Of a stretch of 64,000 bases of DNA, positions 59,798 through 64,000 are shown in pieces (the first letter of the stretch is position 1; each line of letters opens with the position of its first letter). The translations under genes were made by a program, and so were the position numbers. The stretch spans positions 17,743-81,742 of the forward strand of contig NZ_QOHF01000022.1 in NCBI RefSeq assembly GCF_003319115.1. The letters run 5' to 3'. This DNA is from Geodermatophilus sp. TF02-6 (lineage in GTDB: Bacteria; Actinomycetota; Actinomycetes; Mycobacteriales; Geodermatophilaceae). The notes under the pieces are model-generated. The model was not told the DNA's origin, did no database searches, and saw only the letters and a program-made list of their open reading frames with translations.

Positions 59798-60817
59798 TCA
59801 CCGACCGAGCAGGCGGACGCCGAGGTAGGCCACGGTGCCGACCAGCAGCCAGGACCCCAGGCCGAGCAGCAGGGACCGGCCGCCGGTGCGGGCCAGCGTC
59901 GGCAGGTGGATCCCGGTGCCCAGACCGACCAGTGCGGCGGTGAGCAGCACGTGCTGCGCGAGACCGGCGGCGTCCAGGGCGGCGGCGGGGATCACCCCGG
60001 TACTGGTGACCGCGACGGCGGTCAGGAACCCGGCGACGAACAGCGGCACCGGCGGGGGCCGGTGCCCGCCCGGGGTCGCCGGGCCGCCGCGGCGGCGGGC
60101 GGCCAGTGACACGCCGGCGACCAGCGGGGCCAACAGCACCACCCGCGCCAGCTTGACGACGACGGCGGTGGTCAGGGCTCCGGGCACCCGGCTCGCCGTG
60201 GCGACGGTCTGGCCGACGTCGTGCACGCTGGCGCCCACCCACGCGCCGAAGCCCGGCACGTCGAGCCCCAGCGGCGCCCGCAGCAGCGGCAGGACCACGA
60301 TGGCCAGGCTTCCGCAGAGGGTCACCAGCGCGATGGCGGTCCCGGTGTCCTCCTCGTCGGCGTCGGTGACCGGGCGCATCGCGGCCACCGCGGAGACGCC
60401 GCAGATGGAGAAGCCGGTGGCGATCAGCAGCCGCCGCGCCGGGGAGACGCCCAGCGCCCGGCCGAGCAGGCGGGTTCCGGCGAACGTGATGCCGACGGTT
60501 GCCAGCACGACGGCCAGGCCGCCGGCGCCCAGGTGCAGCAGCTGCGGCAGGGACAGCTGCAGCCCGAGCAGGACGACGGCCACCCGCAGCAACCGCGAGC
60601 CGGCCAGGTGCGTGCCCGGCCGCAGGGCCGGGCGGTGCCACCCCGCGTTGACCAGCAGCGCACCGAGGACGACGGCCGCCGTCGACGGGCCCACCGCCGG
60701 GACGACGGCCGCGACGGCGAACGCGACGGCGGTGGTGCCCCCCACCACCGCCAGGCCGGGCAGCAGCGCGCGGACCCGCGACCATGTCGTCGCTCGTCGG
60801 ACATCGAGGTCGGCCAT
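59798..60817 (-). CDS. YeiH/UPF0324-family putative sulfate/sulfonate-related exporter
   Basis: This 339-aa membrane protein has about ten helices. GLQLSLPQLLHLGAGGLAV and TGFSICGVSAVAAMRPVTDA, and GAWVGASVHDVGQTVATASR are the YeiH family signatures. It is divergent from a LysR regulator, the common arrangement for this family. The start is ATG 60817. The substrate is not established. Confidence 0.9.
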   Translation of the reverse strand: MADLDVRRATTWSRVRALLPGLAVVGGTTAVAFAVAAVVPAVGPSTAAVVLGALLVNAGWHRPALRPGTHLAGSRLLRVAVVLLGLQLSLPQLLHLGAGGLAVVLATVGITFAGTRLLGRALGVSPARRLLIATGFSICGVSAVAAMRPVTDADEEDTGTAIALVTLCGSLAIVVLPLLRAPLGLDVPGFGAWVGASVHDVGQTVATASRVPGALTTAVVVKLARVVLLAPLVAGVSLAARRRGGPATPGGHRPPPVPLFVAGFLTAVAVTSTGVIPAAALDAAGLAQHVLLTAALVGLGTGIHLPTLARTGGRSLLLGLGSWLLVGTVAYLGVRLLGR

Positions 60818-60860
60818 GCCTCGACCCTGCTCCCGTGCGGGCGCACCCGGTAGCCGGCCG

Positions 60861-60882
60861 CTCCTTGTACGGTGACAAGGAG
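60861..60882. promoter_or_regulatory. Inverted repeat in the LysR/YeiH intergenic region
   Basis: CTCCTTGT-ACGGTG-ACAAGGAG is a perfect 8-bp dyad with a 6-bp centre containing a T-N-A core of the type bound by LysR regulators. It lies between the divergent starts, 20 bases before the LysR ATG, and probably controls both genes. Confidence 0.65.
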
Positions 60883-60902
60883 TGTTTGTGACAGGAGGCG
60901 TC

Positions 60903-61856
60903 ATGCTCAGCGCGCGGGTGCCGGGTCTGGCCGATCTGGAGATGCTGCTGGCCGTGGCACGCACCGGCAGCCTCAGCGCCGCTGCCACCGAGGTCGGCGT
61001 CACCCAGCAGGCGCTGTCGCTGCGGGTGCGCAGCATGGAGACGCGCATCGGGGTGTCGCTGCTGCTCCGCACGCCCCGCGGATCCTCCCTCACCGCCGCG
61101 GGTGTGGTGACCGCGCAGTGGGCGGTCAAGGTCCTCGACGCCGCGGCCGAGCTGGATGCCGGGATCGCCGCGCTGCGCAGCGATCAGCAGGCCCACCTCC
61201 GGGTCGCGGCCAGCCTGACCGTCGCCGAGCACCTGGTTCCCGGGTGGCTGGTCGCGCTGGCCGCACGGCAGAGGGCCGTCGGGAAGGTGCCCAGCGCGGC
61301 CGAGCTGGAGGCGACCAACAGCGACACCGTCGTCCGGCGGCTGCTCGACGGCGCCGCCGATGTCGGCTTCGTGGAGGGCCCACGGGCACCGGCCGGGCTG
61401 CGCTCGCGCGTCGTCGGTACCGACCGGCTGCTCGTCGTGGTGCCGCTCGGCCACCCGTGGGCCCGACGTCGGACGCCGGTCGACGTCGCCCAGCTGGCCG
61501 GCACTCCCCTGGTCAGCCGGGAGGTCGGCTCGGGTACCCGACAGGCCTTCGAGCACGCCGTTGCCGCGCAGCTGGCCGGCGACGTCCCGCTCGCGCCCCC
61601 GGCCCTGGAGCTGTCGAACGCCGCTGCGGTCCGGGCGGCGATCATCGCCGGAGCGGGGCCGGGCGCGCTGTCCTCGCTGGCCGTCGCCGACGACCTTGCG
61701 CTGGGCCGGCTGCGGACGGTCGACGTCCCCGGGCTGGACCTGCGCCGGCAACTGCGCGCGGTGTGGCTCGGGCCGCCGGTCCCGCCGGCCGGCGCCGTTC
61801 GCGATCTCGTCGCGGTCGCAGCAGGCCAGCGCCGGACCAGAACCAGCGACGGCTGA
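60903..61856 (+). CDS. LysR-family transcriptional regulator
   Basis: This 317-aa protein has an N-terminal winged HTH (LEMLLAVARTGSLSAAATEV, VTQQALSLRVRSMETRIG) and a periplasmic-binding-protein-like effector domain (HLRVAASLTVAEHLVPGWLV, VGFVEGPRAPAGL, PLGHPWARRRTPVDVAQLAG). ATG 60903 follows an AGGAGG site; an upstream in-frame GTG/ATG adds seven residues. It likely controls the divergent YeiH gene. Confidence 0.93.
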   Translation: MLSARVPGLADLEMLLAVARTGSLSAAATEVGVTQQALSLRVRSMETRIGVSLLLRTPRGSSLTAAGVVTAQWAVKVLDAAAELDAGIAALRSDQQAHLRVAASLTVAEHLVPGWLVALAARQRAVGKVPSAAELEATNSDTVVRRLLDGAADVGFVEGPRAPAGLRSRVVGTDRLLVVVPLGHPWARRRTPVDVAQLAGTPLVSREVGSGTRQAFEHAVAAQLAGDVPLAPPALELSNAAAVRAAIIAGAGPGALSSLAVADDLALGRLRTVDVPGLDLRRQLRAVWLGPPVPPAGAVRDLVAVAAGQRRTRTSDG

Positions 61857-62284
61857 ACGCCCCGTCATGCCGGTCCGGCCGGCGGGCTGCGCGTTCGGTC
61901 GTCCGGTTCGGTGGCCGCCATCGGCACGGTGATCCCGTGCCGGAGCCGCGGTGGCGGTCGATGGCCGGCGGGACGACGCTGCAGATCTCGCACCACCTCC
62001 GCCACCATCCAGGACGCCACACAATTCGGCTCCTGAATGTCGTTCCGCGAGGGCTGTCGGGTGCCTCCAGCTCGTTCATCGCATCGACGAAGAGCTGGTG
62101 CGGCCTTTCCTCGTGGCGAACTGCGGGACCTCCAGGGTCGGCAGCTCGCCGTGGCGCAGGAACCCGACAACCAGCGGGGGCGTGGTGCGACGCTCGGCGC
62201 GAACCTGGCCATGGTGGCGAGGCAGCGGCCCGCGTGGCGGCCACCTCGGCCTCGGAGCGGATGGCCCGGACGCCGACGGATGGT
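61857..62284. other. Degenerate stretch between LysR and reductase genes
   Basis: No intact reading frame. The minus strand has short protein-like pieces in different frames (PHQLFVDAMNELEAPDSPRG; RFAPSVAPRPRWLSG), consistent with a mutated gene, but no family can be named. Confidence 0.3.
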
Positions 62285-63244
62285 CTAGATGTCCAGCACC
62301 AGTCGTGGTCCGCGACAACGTGAGACACAGATCATCATGGAGTTGCCGGCCTGTTGCTCCTCGGGCGAGAGCAGCGAATCGCGGTGATCGGGAACACCGT
62401 CGAGAACCTTGGTCTCGCAGGTTCCGCAGATTCCTTCCTCGCAGGAGGTCGCCGGGTACACGCCGACGCTCTCCAGGGCCCGCACGACCGTCGTACCCAC
62501 CGGAACGCGCACCCGTACGCCCGACCCGGCGGCCTCGACCTCGAACTCGTGGTCGCTGTCCTCCATCTCCGCGGCCGGCGCGACCGGGCGGAACCGCTCG
62601 ATGTGCAGCGATCCAGGTGGCCAGGAGGCCATGGCGTCGGAGACGGCCCCGATCAGGCGCTCCGGACCGCAGCAGTAGACCAGTGCGCCGGGCACCGGCG
62701 TCGCCAGAAGATCGACGAGCGGCAACAGCCCGTGCTCCGCCTCGGGATGCAGCGTGACCTTGCCCTCGTGCCCCCGCAGTTCCTCGACGAACGCCATCGA
62801 CTCCCGGCAGCGCCCGCCGTAGAGCAGAGTCCAGTCGGCTCCCCGGCGCTCCGCCTCACGGACCATCGCCAAGATGGGAGTGATGCCGATGCCACCGGCG
62901 ATGAAGACATAGCGCTGAGCGTCGCCGAGGGCGAAGTTGTTGCGCGGCCCGCACGCCTCGAGGACCATGCCGGCTCGGAGCCGGTCGTGTACCGCGGCGG
63001 AGCCGCCCCGGCCGTCCGGCTCGCGCAGCACGCCGAGTCGCCAGGTCCGTCGATCGTCCAGGCTGCCGCACAACGAGTACTGCCGGACCAGTCCTCCGGG
63101 CAGCGTCAGGTCGATGTGGGCGCCGGGAGTCCAGGCCGGAAGCTCCGCTCCGTCGGCGTTCTCGAGCAGGACGGACAGGACGCCGTCTGCCTCCCAGCGC
63201 AGTTGACGGACAAGCAGGCGCAGGTCCGTGTCCTCGTTCGCCAT
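62285..63244 (-). CDS. Oxidoreductase of the PDR/VanB family (FMN/NADH, plant-type 2Fe-2S)
   Basis: This 319-aa phthalate-dioxygenase-reductase-like protein has an FMN domain (WTPGAHIDLTLPGGLVRQYS), an NADH domain (YVFIAGGIGITPILAMVREA, LVYCCGPERLI) and a C-terminal 2Fe-2S domain (ATSCEEGICGTCETKVLDG and a later cysteine in CVSRCRGPRL). It supplies electrons to a Rieske oxygenase. The stop is TAG. The partial Rieske-like gene at the window edge, transcribed first, is its likely partner. Confidence 0.94.
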   Translation of the reverse strand: MANEDTDLRLLVRQLRWEADGVLSVLLENADGAELPAWTPGAHIDLTLPGGLVRQYSLCGSLDDRRTWRLGVLREPDGRGGSAAVHDRLRAGMVLEACGPRNNFALGDAQRYVFIAGGIGITPILAMVREAERRGADWTLLYGGRCRESMAFVEELRGHEGKVTLHPEAEHGLLPLVDLLATPVPGALVYCCGPERLIGAVSDAMASWPPGSLHIERFRPVAPAAEMEDSDHEFEVEAAGSGVRVRVPVGTTVVRALESVGVYPATSCEEGICGTCETKVLDGVPDHRDSLLSPEEQQAGNSMMICVSRCRGPRLVLDI

Positions 63245-63352
63245 CTCCAGCTCCCGTTCCGGTCGTCGGCCGGCCGCCGGTCTCGCACGGCGGCCGGCCG
63301 GGTCATGTCCGCCGTACTCGCGCGCCGGGGCGGCGGGCTGCGGCGGAGGCTG

Positions 63353-63817
63353 TCAGGGGACCCAGCGGAGCGGATCCCGGCCGGTGGGGCGAAGCCGGAT
63401 GACCGAGGCCTCGCCACTGCCGGAGGCGGTGAGGACGAGGTGTTCGGACTCCTCGCCCTCGACGACGAAGACGTCGCCCGGTTCCAGCCACCGGTGCCAG
63501 GGACCGGAGGCGTCCTGGACGAGGTGCTGACCCTTGACGGCGACCACGACGAGTTCCTCACCCGGCTCGCGCAGCAGGTCCCGTTCGCCGGGCTCGCGGA
63601 CGACGCTGTGGTCCGCGACCACGTGCTGGGGGTCGGCCTCGACGTGCACCTGCCACGGCTCGTTCCCGACACGCCGGATCGACCAGCGCCAGTCGTCACC
63701 CCGGCCCTCGGTGTCCGGACAGGCGGCGAGCACCTGGCCCGACCGTCCGCCGTCCTCGCCGGATTCCGGGGCAGCGACCTCTGTATTCAGCGCTGCCTCC
63801 CGAACGAGAAGCCACAT
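63353..63817 (-). CDS. Cupin-like protein
   Basis: This 154-aa protein has a double-psi pattern of cupins: WRWSIRRVGNEPWQVHVE, DLLREPGEELVVVAVKGQHL, HRWLEPGDVFVVEGEESEHL, SGEASVIRLRP. HutD-like proteins share the DWRWS start. It lies between the Rieske-type gene and the reductase, 2 bases after the former's stop; a gap of 108 bases separates it from the reductase. The role may be binding of an aromatic compound or a regulatory function; unproven. Confidence 0.7.
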   Translation of the reverse strand: MWLLVREAALNTEVAAPESGEDGGRSGQVLAACPDTEGRGDDWRWSIRRVGNEPWQVHVEADPQHVVADHSVVREPGERDLLREPGEELVVVAVKGQHLVQDASGPWHRWLEPGDVFVVEGEESEHLVLTASGSGEASVIRLRPTGRDPLRWVP

Positions 63818-63819
63818 CG

Positions 63820-64000
63820 TCAGCCTCGGGTGGGGGTGGTCAGGGCGGGTGTGGTTGCCCGGCCGGTCGAACCGGTGTCGGTGGTCTCGGCGGCGAGCAG
63901 TTGCTGCATGAGTCGGCGGGCCTTGGCCACGCCGCCGTCCTGGGCGATGAGCACGTCGTGCTCGCCGGCCGGGCGGGTGTCCATGCCGATCTGCTGCAGC
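63820..64000 (-). CDS. C-terminal end of a Rieske-type ring-hydroxylating oxygenase (partial)
   Basis: The frame enters from beyond the window and ends with TGA at 63820. LQQIGMDTRPAGEHDVLIAQ then GGVAKARRLMQQLLAAE resembles the C-terminus of VanA/phthalate-type oxygenase alpha subunits, where QDxxxxRARR is common. With the VanB-like reductase downstream this would form a monooxygenase or dioxygenase. Confidence is limited because only 59 codons are visible. Confidence 0.6.
   Translation of the reverse strand, partial: LQQIGMDTRPAGEHDVLIAQDGGVAKARRLMQQLLAAETTDTGSTGRATTPALTTPTRG

Overview
The window is about 73% G+C by eye, gene-dense, uses many GTG starts and ATGA/GTGA overlaps, and carries core genes in an actinobacterial order: comEA-comEC-holA-rpsT-lepA; hrcA-dnaJ-rsmE; phoH-ybeY-CNNM-cda-era-recO-uppS; glyS; dnaG. 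A selenocysteine tRNA with a CUA anticodon next to genes with in-frame UAG points to the family Geodermatophilaceae (Blastococcus, Geodermatophilus or relatives), where UAG-encoded selenocysteine has been reported.

Layout. 1-7 kb: DNA uptake (comEA, comEC), holA, rpsT, lepA and a decayed MOSC gene. 7-11.5 kb: a VOC protein, a ClpN/HTH pair, YbaK, a quinone oxidoreductase and an orphan multi-TM sensor-like protein. 11.5-17.7 kb: a complete selenocysteine locus with selD, tRNA-Sec(CUA), a CMD/AhpD-like selenoprotein gene with in-frame UAG and an adjacent SECIS-like hairpin, a solute-binding-protein gene with in-frame UAG that has since suffered a deletion, selA and selB. 17.7-36 kb: vapBC, ppk2, hemW, a CIRCE-controlled hrcA-dnaJ operon, HIT, TspO, enoyl-CoA hydratase, then the phoH-to-uppS block and glyS. 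36-49 kb: a broken glycosyltransferase, an ABC exporter with a DesK/DesR-like two-component system, dusB, ppdK, dnaG. From tRNA-Asn at 49.8 kb to 52.6 kb lies a decayed accessory island with a second vapBC. 52.6-64 kb: cydAB, a PepSY protein divergent from an OmpR/HK pair, a frameshifted quinone reductase, a YeiH-family transporter divergent from a LysR regulator, and the start of a Rieske oxygenase/reductase catabolic cluster cut by the window end.

How the genes work together. SelD makes selenophosphate, SelA converts Ser-tRNA-Sec to Sec-tRNA-Sec, SelB delivers it, and the tRNA anticodon CUA matches the UAG codons of the two neighbouring open frames, so code variant, machinery and targets sit within about 6 kb.

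Other themes are a dispersed family of palindromic intergenic repeats with GGACGGGG/CCCCGTCC arms at gene ends, two copies of a 46-bp near-perfect palindrome, several 14-15-bp tandem repeats in or near coding sequence, and a high number of genes broken by small deletions or frameshifts.
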